In this document: one piece after another, positions 9,563-20,249 of the stretch
How the letters are laid out: each line of letters starts with the position of its first letter
Numbering within the stretch: the first letter of the stretch is position 1
Assembly: GCA_003991915.1 (NCBI GenBank)
Contig: RQTK01000202.1
Span: 239,324-303,323 of the forward strand
Reading direction: 5' to 3'
Origin: Elysia chlorotica
Taxonomy: Eukaryota > Mollusca > Gastropoda > Plakobranchidae
DNA: 64,000 nt
The notes under the pieces: model-generated
Database searches by the model: none
What the model was told of the DNA's origin: nothing
The model's input: only the letters and a program-made list of their open reading frames with translations
Program-made: the position numbers and the translations under genes

Positions 9563-11000
9563 CTTTAGAAACACTGACTAACGACTGGAGTAGGAGAAAC
9601 CTATCAATAATAGGAAAAATCCTTATAACTAAAACCCTTGGGATCTCAAAATTAATTCACATTATGCAAAGTATATCACTTCCCTCGGCCGATATAAAAG
9701 AAATAAGCAGGATTATTTTCAAGTTTCTTAGGAAAAAAAGATACAAAAACAAAAAAAGCTTCTGAAAAGGTCACAAGAAGTCTCTCCCTTCATTGATGGG
9801 AGACTCAAAATGATACACATGAAAAACTTGCAGCAGTCTTTTATGCTTCATAATGTAAGGCGTCTGTTATCTCGAAATCTCTTCCCTTATATTTCCTTAA
9901 CAAGGTAGACAGCGTTGCTGCCTTCCTAAGTTCTATCACACCTATGGATTACAAAGGATACCATTTGACCAATAGCGAATACTGGAGAGAATCACTAAAG
10001 TTATGGCTTAAACAGCTTCACAAAGATAAATAACGCTATTTACTCGATTTATTATCAGCCTTTGTACAATAACTCCGGGATATATTATAAAGGGAAAGTC
10101 TTTTTCTAGAGGCATCATTCTATTAATTAGGGTGTTGTATAATAATGTATAGGCGGAATGTAACATCATCTCAGTGGAAGAATTTATCAGTCGGTATGGA
10201 AATCACTCAAGAGCACTTTTAGATTATAATGCTATTTCCATCACTTAAAAAAAAACAACAGAAAAATAATGTCCATTCGTGACGCACTGTTTGATTTTAA
10301 ACCTAAAGTTTTGCGGGAGGATATGGCTAAACTTGGCAGAAAACGAATTTATGGGGCGATAGACACATTTGAAGAGCCGTTTATTAACAATATGTGGTCA
10401 AAAAAGTATGGATTTAGTTTAAAGGCGGGATACTGGAGTATAACAACAGAATGCACTGCAGAGACTCGACTGCGAGTCACCCAATGGAAGATCCTTCATA
10501 ACATCTGGCCGACCAGTTTACTGTTAAAAAGAATGGGCGTCAGGGAATCAGAAAATTGATCTTGGAGTGGAAATAAAAACTACACGGAACACTTCTTTTA
10601 TTCATGTACAGAAGTGAGAACGCTATGGTAATACATAGAATCTAACATTAAAGTTTATTTTGGAACCCAGGTTCAATTGGATGAAAATTCAGTTATTCTG
10701 GGGATAATAAACAAAGGCGGGATGAATAATAACTAAATAAAGCAAATTAATCATGCAATTCTTATAGGGAAACTTGCCATATCTAAATATAAATATGGAG
10801 AAGCTAAACTGAGAGAATTCACAATTATTGATCAAGAAGCTGCCCACAGAAAATTATGGCCTTTAAATTAGGAAGAAAAAAAAAACGCAAAACAAAACAT
10901 AGCTTTTTTTTCGGCTAGACAATTTTTCTGTATTCACAAATTAACGAACAAGAAAAAAAGGCAATGGTGAGAGGAGAAAAAAAAAACAGGGATGGGTTGC
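9563..11000 (+). mobile_element. Tx1/L1-like LINE, C-terminal part, broken
   Basis: Non-LTR retrotransposon of the L1 superfamily, resembling the Tx1 group. The first segment (to about 9765) reads NDWSRRNLSIIGKILITK and continues in a changed frame through IDGRLKMIHMKN. After several stops a second open segment (10269-10559) reads RLRVTQWKILHNIWPT and LLLKRMGVRESE, followed in a shifted frame by a HFFYSC-type zinc-binding motif and IGKLAISKYKYG. These are the post-reverse-transcriptase and C-terminal regions; endonuclease and catalytic reverse transcriptase are absent. Dead 5'-truncated copy. Its exact 3' end is unclear because A-rich sequence continues past 10870. Confidence 0.85.
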
Positions 11001-12070
11001 AAAGGCAAAACAAAAGTAAAAACCACAAAGAAAAGTAGGTTTATCAATGTTTTCGAGATTTCGCTTCTATATATAATACACCTTTGAATCATCTTAAGCG
11101 GCTTTGCTTGTTTATATCAGTAATATATTACATTGTTGATAATTACAATGTTTATGCACAAACATGATCGCCCTGTATTATTCATTTTTTGTCCCATTTA
11201 AAAGAAAATTAAAAGAGAGTGAGAAGAGTGGATTGAAAAGAGAGGAATGAGCTTCGAATGCTGGTTTATTTATTGACCAAACTTACTCTATCATCTATGT
11301 TGGAACATTCGACCTATACCTAGGTTCGAAAGAACACTGAAAAAAAAGAGAGAAAACATCGGAACAGCAACTCTCATAGATACATCCTTTCCTCTTTATT
11401 TTTTCACTTTCAAGCTACTGTATATAATAATTATTATCCCAAGTGTAAATATCACATCCCCGGGAGCGCTGATTGCCGTCTATATATGAAATGAATAAAT
11501 GCACGAAGAAACATACATGTATTTTTCATATTATATAGAACATTACAACATGGCCTATACTTGCAGAACACCTATGCCTGAACAAAACTCTGAGCCAACA
11601 AAAAAAAAAACAACAAACCCAACAAAGCGAAATCGCTCCTACACAGAGTTTATGAGAAATTGAATATATTTTCATTGTTTAGCCATGTCACACATCGTGA
11701 GCCATTGTTTGAAATATTTGTTACGTTCAAGCTTTTCATTATTCTGAAAAAAACAATGATTCCTCTCACGCACATTATACAACGGCCCCTGTTATGTGTT
11801 TAAATGAGTATTGTACGTTTATCACTGCCCGGTTAAAGCGCACCAGCTGTTCAACCTTATGTATAGAATTATTTCTACTGTACAGATACTTGACAATTTA
11901 ATATAATATGATCGCTTGGATTAATTTATAAATTAATTATAACTATATTGTTCTGCTTCTTTTCAAGCTCTCTTTCCATTGAATTGATTCTTCATTTCTT
12001 TCCGCAAAGCGGGACACCCGGCTCAGGGTGGTTTGAGTTTGCAGCTCAGCATCCAACGTCATCACGAGAC
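11001..12070. other. Non-coding AT-rich stretch
   Basis: No open frame of interest, no domain resemblance, no tandem repeat longer than a few units. It may include the degraded 3' UTR of the preceding LINE. Confidence 0.55.
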
Positions 12071-12073
12071 AGA

Positions 12074-12330
12074 CTGTATTGTGGACGGGTCGAAGACTAA
12101 AGTCTGACAATACTACGTGCTGCCACTCAGATACATTGCGGGGATACCATCACTATGTCAAAGCCAGTCACATTGTACTCATACCGATCCAACAAATACA
12201 ATTTGACTGATTGTGGGTATCGAACCAGGGATCTCCCAATGTCAAAGCTAGTCACATTGTACTCATACCGATCCAACAAATTCAATTTGACTGATTGTGG
12301 GTATCGAACCAGGGATCTCCCAATAATAAG
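12074..12330 (-). mobile_element. SINE family A with 84-bp internal duplication
   Basis: Opens with GTGGACGGGTCGAAGACTAA and GTCTGACAATACTACGTGCT, then a block starting ATGTCAAAGCCAGTCACATT and ending GGGATCTCCCA at 12155-12238 that is repeated almost exactly at 12239-12322 (period 84). Each block contains the B-box-like GTATCGAACCAGG. The near-identity of the two units shows the duplication is younger than the SINE insertion. Confidence 0.8.
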
Positions 12331-12336
12331 TTTTGC

Positions 12337-12575
12337 TTGGAGTCTAACGTCAGGACTATGATGATAGGCTATACCATATACAGACCGGCAGACTGACGTC
12401 AGACAATTGTATGTGATGCCCCTCGGGGCACTGCGGAGATACCGTTCCAATTATAAGACCAACGCGCTACCATTAGCGCCGTCCGTTCCCCGAGGGATAC
12501 ATGGGGCTTGGCAGGTCACACCACTCTGACACCGACCCGACCAGTCGGTAGAGCTGTAACGGTAGGGCTTTCGAA
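12337..12575 (-). mobile_element. SINE family A, rearranged copy
   Basis: CAGACTGACGTCAGACAATT, GCGGAGATACCGT, CAGGTCACACCACTCTGACACCGACCCGACCAGT and a head-like GGGCTTTCGAACAGG appear in family order, but with a foreign insert (about 12440-12500) that holds a second head-like segment, GACCAACGCGCTACCATTAG. It lies directly after the previous SINE. Confidence 0.6.
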
Positions 12576-12778
12576 CAGGTACCTAAATGAGTGTACAGCT
12601 TTGCAAAATGCATTTTGCAAGTAAAATAATAGTTTGTAGTTTGTAAATGGGTTGAATCTGCGTAGTGTTGGGTTTATTTACTACTCGCAATATTTCATTC
12701 AAAATACAAAAACAAAATATACCAAAATATGAACAAGCGCGGTACTGCTTTCTTTAATAACATCTGAATTATAGTTGA

Positions 12779-12892
12779 GTTGGTTTAACAGCAGCACTAT
12801 ATAGGCTATACTGTGGACGGATCCCAAGACTGACGTCTGACAATTTTATGTGCTGCCACACACGAGTCAGGGTGGTTGTCGCATGTTTGTCC
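12779..12892 (-). mobile_element. SINE family A, tail half only
   Basis: GAGTTGGTTTAACAGCAGCACTATATAGGCTATA (read as a whole), then GGACGGATCCCAAGACTGAC and GCTGCCACACACGAGTCAGG. Similarity stops near 12892, so the head is lost. The tail blocks are close to the family consensus. Confidence 0.8.
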
Positions 12893-12999
12893 TCGTGTCC
12901 TTTCAGGACATAGGGCAGGACCTTACGTTAGGGGTTACGGTATCAACCAACCAACAAAATAACCATCCAAGGGTAAAATTGTCTATAATCTCCTCGTTA

Positions 13000-13490
13000 G
13001 CCTTGCGTTGGGTAGTTTTATTCCGTACTAATTATGGGAACATTTTTTAGTGTTTCTAGTTTTAAAAATTTCATTATTAATTTTTTTTTGGTTATATTCG
13101 TTTTGACAGTAGGCTTTATTAAGAGACATAGGGTGATGTTAATTTAATAGTCTCACGCCATGATAGGGTGTAAACCGTATAAACCGTATAATGAAGTTAT
13201 AAACTCTATAATGAAGTTTTTTGTGAGGCCGCTATTTTAACATCAGGCGGTAAGCAAGTGAAAAGAGAAAATATTTTAATACCCAGACCCATGAAAAACT
13301 CATAACAATGTCCCTTTAAAAACTTACATTACAGTACGCCCTCTTTAATTGTCTTTTGTTGTTGTTGAAAGATTTGCCATTTGTTGAATATTACCATCGG
13401 TGTAGCCTGTTTAGTCTACAGTCATTCACATTATTCTTTTCCACTCTATTTAAAAAAAATGAATTTAAATAGTTTTAATTCTGTAATGAC
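13000..13490. other. Non-coding AT-rich stretch
   Basis: No gene or repeat recognised. Short duplications such as GTATAAACCGTATAA and ATAATGAAGTT near 13180-13215 are too small to classify. Confidence 0.55.
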
Positions 13491-13516
13491 ATCTATTTAT
13501 TATTATTATTATTATT

Positions 13517-13920
13517 TGGGGTCCTGGGTCTCCTGTGGGCTCTGGGGGTCCTGGGGGCTCTGGGAGTCCCTGGGGGTCGTATAGGGTCCTGGGGGTCGTA
13601 TGGGGTCCTGGGGGTTCTGGGGGTCCTGAGGAGTTCTAGCTGGTGGTCCTGGAGCTCTTTGGGGTTCTGGGGTCTTGGGGGTCTTGGGGTCTTGGGCATC
13701 CTAGTGGTCCTGGGAGTTTTGGGGGTCCTAGGGGTCATGGGGTCCTGTGCGTCCTGGGGGTCCTGGGATCGTAGGGGTTGTATAGGGTCACGGGGGGTCG
13801 TAGGGGTCCTGGGGGTCCTAAGGCTCTTTGTGGTCCTAGGGGTCCTAGGGGTCCTAGGGGTTCTTTGGGTTATAAAAGCCATGGGGGTCCTATGGGGTCC
13901 TGGGGGCTCTAAGGGTCCCT
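13517..13920. repeat. G-rich minisatellite, ~9-bp unit
   Basis: About 400 bp of variants of GGGGTCCTG/GGGGTCGTA in tandem, G-rich on the plus strand throughout. The 9-bp period keeps frames open and gives a TPR-type tripeptide repeat on the minus strand (13493-14026), which I treat as an artefact. Many runs of three to five G make G-quadruplex formation plausible. Confidence 0.95.
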
Positions 13921-14079
13921 TAACCCGGTCTCCGTGGAATGTGTAGCCGGACTCTGTCTCTGTGCAATATCCTTGCCCTTGTCCTTTCAAAGTCGCTGCT
14001 CTCTGCGCGCAGTCATCGCGGTTCACCGGGACCCGTCCGCAGCATGCAGTTTTAAATTATAGTATATATGGTATGTACA

Positions 14080-14155
14080 TAGAGTGGTCGTATTTCTATA
14101 GCGCTCGCTCATTGTTAAGTTAAATCAGGCAGTGCTTTACTATACCGAGTTTTCA
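14080..14155 (-). mobile_element. LINE 3'-tail fragment (GCGCTATA type)
   Basis: TATTTCTATAGCGCTCGC and CAGTGCTTTAC on the plus strand resemble the reverse of the tail module of the L2/CR1-like LINE at 3515-3650. Only the tail is present. Confidence 0.4.
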
Positions 14156-14416
14156 TACCGAACAGGAAACGATCATTTGCGTAATACTATTCATACTTAG
14201 GGCGGAGCGATCATGTTCATATCATAAAATATTCACAATGAAGACGAAGCAATCTGTATTATTTCACGGCACGCCAGCCCAGAAACGGTCAAAATACTGT
14301 CGTTATTTACAGTTTGTGTCAAAGATAAGATAAGATAAGCCTTTTTTATCCTATAAGGGAATTTTCATTGGTCGAAATTATATATTTGATTCAATATAAT
14401 ATTCATATGTGTGGAA

Positions 14417-14487
14417 AATAAAGAAATTAACCATTTAAATATAATTATGAGGAAATAAAGAAATTAACCATTTAAATATAATTATGT
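14417..14487. repeat. 37-bp tandem duplication
   Basis: AATAAAGAAATTAACCATTT and the following bases are repeated with a period of 37 bp, essentially without change, so the duplication is recent. Confidence 0.85.
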
Positions 14488-15561
14488 GTAACACTGCTGA
14501 AACCATGCACTGTCAGGCATATATAACTATTATTTAGAAACATATCTCTTTATGCAAATACAAGCATACACATACCCCTACAAACACCAGTCCGCGCTAA
14601 GTGTGGCAGTTTTGTAGGAAGCTGATGGATGTTGGTACAGATGAGTTTCTATATCTGTCTGTTCTGGCCCTTATATTAGTATATATAAATACATATGTTG
14701 CTTCTTTGTGATGTTGGAATTCTATATAAATAGGGTGGTTTAAGTCTGATGTTAAACATTCTGCTATATTCATTACTTGCAAAGCAAGACATACATGTCT
14801 TTAAAAAGGTTTACTTCACGGCCAACAATCCAACACTCTGGGAAGTTTTCTCTCTTGTTTTGTCTACTCTTTGAGAGTGGGTTTTTGATAGGTTTCCTCC
14901 AAAATGTGAAACTGCAAAAGATATTTAATTTTGGATACAGGAGACATAGGCCTACACCATTTCCACGATATTATATCCGACATTCAAAAAGTACAATCGC
15001 TGATTAACTCTTTTAATCAGGATATCAATGGGTGTTCCATGAAAGTTAACAAGCAATTACGAGGCCGAGATATCTACTAAGCTTGCTCTTCGTTGCTGGG
15101 CGATTTTTGTTTCGTATCCTATGCTTTGTTTTTGTAAAAGCCTCAAAGATACAAATAATACATGTACGCAAATTATGATGGCATGTTGCGAAAATGTCGG
15201 GAGAGTTGTTTTACATTGAATGAAAGACTTGTTTTACGACTCATTTTTTGTTGTTGTTGTTTTGTTAATGTGTACATAGATACAGCTGTTTAAGTAAAAC
15301 TTTTGCTAATTGTGTTGCTAAATGTATATTTGTATAATTGTTTATATATAATGTTCAATATGTATGTTCTTAATGTAATTGACTGAATAAACATTGATAC
15401 ATTGAAACATTGACCAGGCGTAGATAAATGTTCCTGTCTTAATGCGCTAGTGGCAATATTTAGGTCAAGCCAGAGCCTGGTTGTAAAACACGGGTCAATA
15501 ATAGAATGATGTATAATTGTGTACTTTTCTCCTACACGTATTCCTCCGCCGAACTCTATTG

Positions 15562-15697
<136 letters not shown>

Positions 15698-15840
15698 TTC
15701 TATCTCTCTCCGTCACCCTGTCTCCAACTGTTCTTCTCTGGCCTGCATTGTGCCGTGCTTTGTCACACATTATTCTTTAGGTTCATAAAAAGAAAAGATT
15801 GAAAGCAAAATCAGAACATGTATGAACATTACATAATTTA

Positions 15841-15944
15841 TTGATAAAATCAATTACTTTACCTGTACCTGTACGATCTTTGTCAAGTTAGTGTTGATAA
15901 TGTCCAATACTTTTACCTGTACCTGTACGATCTTTGTCGATTAG
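15841..15944. repeat. ~54-bp tandem duplication
   Basis: Two copies of a unit containing ACCTGTACCTGTACGATCTT (15861 and 15915), each preceded by TTGATAA. Two copies only. Confidence 0.85.
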
Positions 15945-15949
15945 ATTTT

Positions 15950-17395
15950 ATTCTATTTTAATTTGGCAACCTGGCATATCAAACATACCAATCAGGGGAC
16001 TTAACTCTAATGTCATTGTTGTTGATATGAAGCAGCATGCGTGATGGCAGATTGATCGATTTCCAGAAATAAAGATCCCAAACCGATTGAAGAATAGTTG
16101 TATCGTCTTATAAACTTGTTTTTATAAATGTACGCCTAAATCAGAAGATTTATGAAATTACATAATACACACAGAGAAGTTATAGATTTGTCGCCATAAA
16201 AGGGGTGGTAACTCAAATTTATGCGGAAAACACGACCAGAACAGTTATATAACGAGAAAAAGGAAAAGGAACCCCCATTTCATTGATTTCTGTAAGGTAC
16301 CTGAGATAAAATCATAAATGGAGGGCCATTGTTGGATCTGCCTGTAGCAGAGTTAGGATGTTACACTCACGCCAACCCAACCAGTAGGGAGCAATGCGAC
16401 CAAGTACAGTTACACTGTTTTATACATATTTCGAGCTGCTGAATCTGATGGTTACAGTTAAAAACAGATATAACGGATATTGTAGAAAATCACCCTCAGG
16501 ACCCGCCCCTCCCCTTAAGTAAAGGCTACCAGTTTAGGTAGTTGTGTGCTGTAACATTGGGCCACCCGAAACTCCTATTACAGACTTTGAGATTTACACG
16601 ACAATGACGGAAGACGTAATCACGCCCACCAGACATTGACTTTCCTTATCGCCCATTGGTTCCTGGAGTCTGAGCTAGGGCTCTGATTGGACGTCGGTAC
16701 GTATCGTGTGCCGATCTGCCTGTTGAAGCCGATTATAGCACGCATCCCCCCCACACACACACACACAAATTATTGCAAGTACAACTGCAGAGATTGAACC
16801 GAAGTAGCTTAACTTTCGGCGAAGTCTTATGACTAGTTTAAGCAGTGCCTCAAGGTTGAACTTAGAACCCCCCCACTTGTTAATTAAGATTTCTGGAGGC
16901 TACCTCGTAAGTTGATAATCAATAAATGTGACTCGACTAAGGTGAATCGAGTCGCTGATAAAATTGAGAGCTTAAACATAGAAACATACTTTATATTGAT
17001 CTTTTCCCAATTCTGAATCTTGTTAATTTCTCATGGTGGTAGAGTAATATTTTTCCTGATTTCTTAGAGTGCGTGCATAAGTTATGATGCCCTTATAATT
17101 ATTAGTAAAAGAACGGAAATTTCAACTTTTTCCTGATACACAGATGCAGTATAAGAAAAAAAAGAAATATTTCGGTTACCTATAAAGTGGAATAACTCAG
17201 GCCATATTCTCATAATAAAGAGTTTTCAGTATAGCCTCCCTTACTTCAGCATTCAAAGGCGATTTTGTTTTGTTTTTCTTGTTGTTTTTCTTAGTGTTGT
17301 TTTTTAATAACAGAAACAGACACCGAGACAGAGAGATCGGGAGGACGGAGAAATTATCTGTCTCTCTAACGACCTATTATATTATATCTATATCT
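15950..17395. other. Non-coding; SINE fragment at 16360-16410
   Basis: No gene seen. CACTCACGCCAACCCAACCAGTAGGGAGCAATGCG (read as a whole, about 16365-16400) matches the centre of SINE family A in reverse. A short (CA)n lies at 16748-16768. The rest is unclassified. Confidence 0.5.
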
Positions 17396-17398
17396 ATA

Positions 17399-17567
<169 letters not shown>

Positions 17568-17822
17568 CTATTTGCCTAAGCATAATTTATAACGCCCAAA
17601 CCTTTTTCTTTTTCATTTTCGTCTTTTAGTTCATTGAATGTATCTCTCTATCTGCTAAAGTGTTATGGTCTCTCTTTTTCAAATTTTCTTTTAACTACAT
17701 CTTTCTAAAATGCGCTTTCACTACTTTTTTTTATTGTGGGGCCCATGACTATATCTATGTCTGTCCCAACCTCTCTGCCTGTCTGTCTGTTTTCCTGTTT
17801 TTCTATCTCTATCTATCTAACT

Positions 17823-18058
<236 letters not shown>

Positions 18059-18412
18059 CGGAGAGCCTGCCTGATAGTCAGCCTTTCCTCTGTTCCTTTT
18101 CTGCTTTTTTTCCTCTCTTTCTTTCTCTCTCTCCCTTTCTCTTTCTCTTCTTTGATCGTCCTCTCTGTCTCTCCCATCTGTCTCTCCCTCCCCCCTCTTT
18201 TTCTATCTCCTACTTTCTATATCTCCCTTCCTCTCTCTCCCTCTCTTTCTCTCTCTCCCCCTCTTTCTCTCTCTCCTACTTTCTCTCTCTCTCTCTCTCT
18301 CTCTCTCCCTCTCTCTCTCTCGCTCTCTCTCTCTTTCTCTCCCATCACGCAGCTAGATATTTTGTAATCTCATAACTAACACAAACACCGCGAATTCAAG
18401 CGGACAAGACAT

Positions 18413-18550
18413 AGTGCAACCACATGCAGGGGCAAAATGACGTCATCAAAACACGTGTCCTGTAAGAATGTAAGGTAGAACATGCTAACCGCGGAATTGC
18501 GTCATCAAACCTTGTGTATATTAACATGTGCAGTTGTGCCCTTGCTCATG
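18413..18550. repeat. Diverged ~60-bp repeat with a perfect CRE palindrome
   Basis: ACATGC followed by (G)CGTCATCAAA occurs twice, at about 18422-18450 and 18480-18510. The first copy contains TGACGTCA (18438-18445), the consensus cAMP response element, and ACACGTGT follows at 18451-18458. Binding or regulation is not shown by the sequence. Confidence 0.4.
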
Positions 18551-18879
18551 TGACTCTATTTAGTTAGCTAAGATTGCAAAGGGAGTGGTTCATAAACTTG
18601 ATCCCAGAATCACAATATTGAACATTCTAACAGCTTTTTTTTTTAGTGCAAAGGCCTACCTAACACCAAAACAACTCCGTTTTTGAGTACTTCTAGCCGA
18701 AACGTCAATTATTGCTATTGGGTCCCTTTTTGTTGGTAATTTAGGTTATATTGGTAGAGTATTAGATACATCATGTGGAAGAAAACATTCCATAATGTTG
18801 ACATTATTTTTCTTTTTATGGGGGTGGTTTGGCTTCTCGTTGGTCATGCCTCGTGACCTCCCGGTCCCCCAACCAGTCT

Positions 18880-19460
18880 CTGTCACAGTTTAAGCTGTTT
18901 TTCTCATTCCCTCTGTTATGATTTCAGCATGTTTTGTCAGTATCTCTGTCAGCGTTTGGGCGCGTTTTTTTCTCAGTCTCTCTGTCATTATTTGAGCGTG
19001 TGTTCTTTTTCCTCAGTGTCTCTGTTACAGTTTGAGCTATTTTTCTCATTTCATCTGTTCTGGTTTAAGCATGTTTTTTCAGTCTCTCTGTCATAGTTTA
19101 ATCATAAGCTTTTCTCAATCTCTGTCACAGTTTAAGCAGCTATTTTTCTCAGTGTCTCTGTCATAGTTTGAGCTGTTTTTCTCAGTCTCTCTGTCATAGT
19201 TTAAACAGGTGTTTTTCTCATTGTCTCTGTCATAGTTTGAGCTGTTTTTTCTCAGTCTCTCTGTCATAGTTTAAACAGGTATTTTTCTCAATGTCTCTGT
19301 CATAGATTGAGCATGTTGTTTTTCTCAATCTCTATGTCATGGTTTCAGAATGTTTTGTCAATCTCTCTTTATCATTATTTGTGCATGTATTTTTCTCAGT
19401 CTCTCTGCCATAGTTTGAGCATATATGCTTTTCTCAGGCTGTCTGTTATAGTTTGGGATA
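18880..19460. repeat. ~36-bp minisatellite, about 17 copies
   Basis: Diverged tandem units built on CTCTGTCATAGTTTGAGC and GTTTTTCTCAGT. I count about 17 occurrences of the TCATAGTTT-like core across some 575 bp. Units 9-12 alternate between TTTGAGC and TTTAAAC variants, which points to a higher-order two-unit repeat of about 75-80 bp. Confidence 0.88.
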
Positions 19461-19624
19461 GCTTAAACTTACAAACTAAAAAAAGACGTTTTAATGCTTA
19501 AGTAAGTATGTTTATAACCATACTTTTAGCTTTTCAGTCAGTTGATAGTCTTCAGGTTTATTCAACCGATTGTTTAGTGGTTTAAAGCAGGGTCCTTTTG
19601 TTTAACCGGTTAGTCAGTTACCAG

Positions 19625-19985
19625 CGGTAGTTTCATCTTCTTCCCCTCCCTTTCTCACCTTTTCTCGTTATGACCCTCCTCCCTCTCTCGTTATCCCCCT
19701 CTCTTTCTTCCTCCCTATCTCGCTTTCTCTCCATCCATCTTCCTCTTGCTCTCCTTCCTCTATTTCTCCGTCCCTCCCCCCCTCTCTCTCTCTCGTTATC
19801 TCATTATCTCTCGCTATATCCCCCTCTCTCTCTCGCTCTCTCTCTCTTCATCTCTCTCGCTTTCTCAATATTCATCGTCCTCTCTCTTTTCCATTCGCTC
19901 TCATCCCTCTATCTCTCTTCCCCCCCCCCCCCCCCCCCCCCCTCCCCCTCCGTCCCCCCCCCCTCCCCCCCCCCCCCCCCCCCAA
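19625..19985. repeat. CT-rich tract ending in long C runs
   Basis: Impure CT/CCT sequence leads into about 23 C at 19920-19942 and further C runs to 19983. Open frames here are low-complexity artefacts. Confidence 0.9.
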
Positions 19986-20019
19986 CCTCCTGCTCTCACT
20001 GTCGCTCTCTCCACCGCAG

Positions 20020-20246
20020 CACCATTAAGTTGCGAGTTGCTTGAGTTCTTGTTTCACCAGTCCCAGTTAGCGGTCGTACCAGTGTACCCGCGACCCACAC
20101 ACGTTACGGTCTCCGATCAAACAGCCAACCGGCAGAAACTCGGCAGTCCGAGACCTTTAATGAACTGTTTATCAGAAGTCACGGATAGTGGTTCCACGGT
20201 GTCAACGCATTTCAGGCTTTGCCATCGACTGGACGCCAACGGATAA
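20020..20246 (+). CDS. Candidate 3'-terminal coding exon, unrecognised
   Basis: Weak candidate. After a long pyrimidine tract and the acceptor CCACCGCAG (20019), a frame stays open for about 225 bp to TAA at 20244-20246, and an AATAAA follows at about 20280. Short peptide pieces are CELLEFLFHQSQ, VSDQTANRQKLGSPRPL and GSTVSTHFRLCH. The segment is more GC-rich and less repetitive than its surroundings. I recognise no domain. The acceptor could be a chance product of the CT/C tract, which makes any following AG look like a splice site. Confidence 0.25.
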
Positions 20247-20249
20247 CAT

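Noticed and set aside
13493..14026. 177-residue minus-strand frame with Thr-Pro-Arg repeats
   Set aside because: The 9-bp minisatellite keeps any stop-free frame open. The non-repeat ends show no domain or signal peptide, and the plus strand is equally open.
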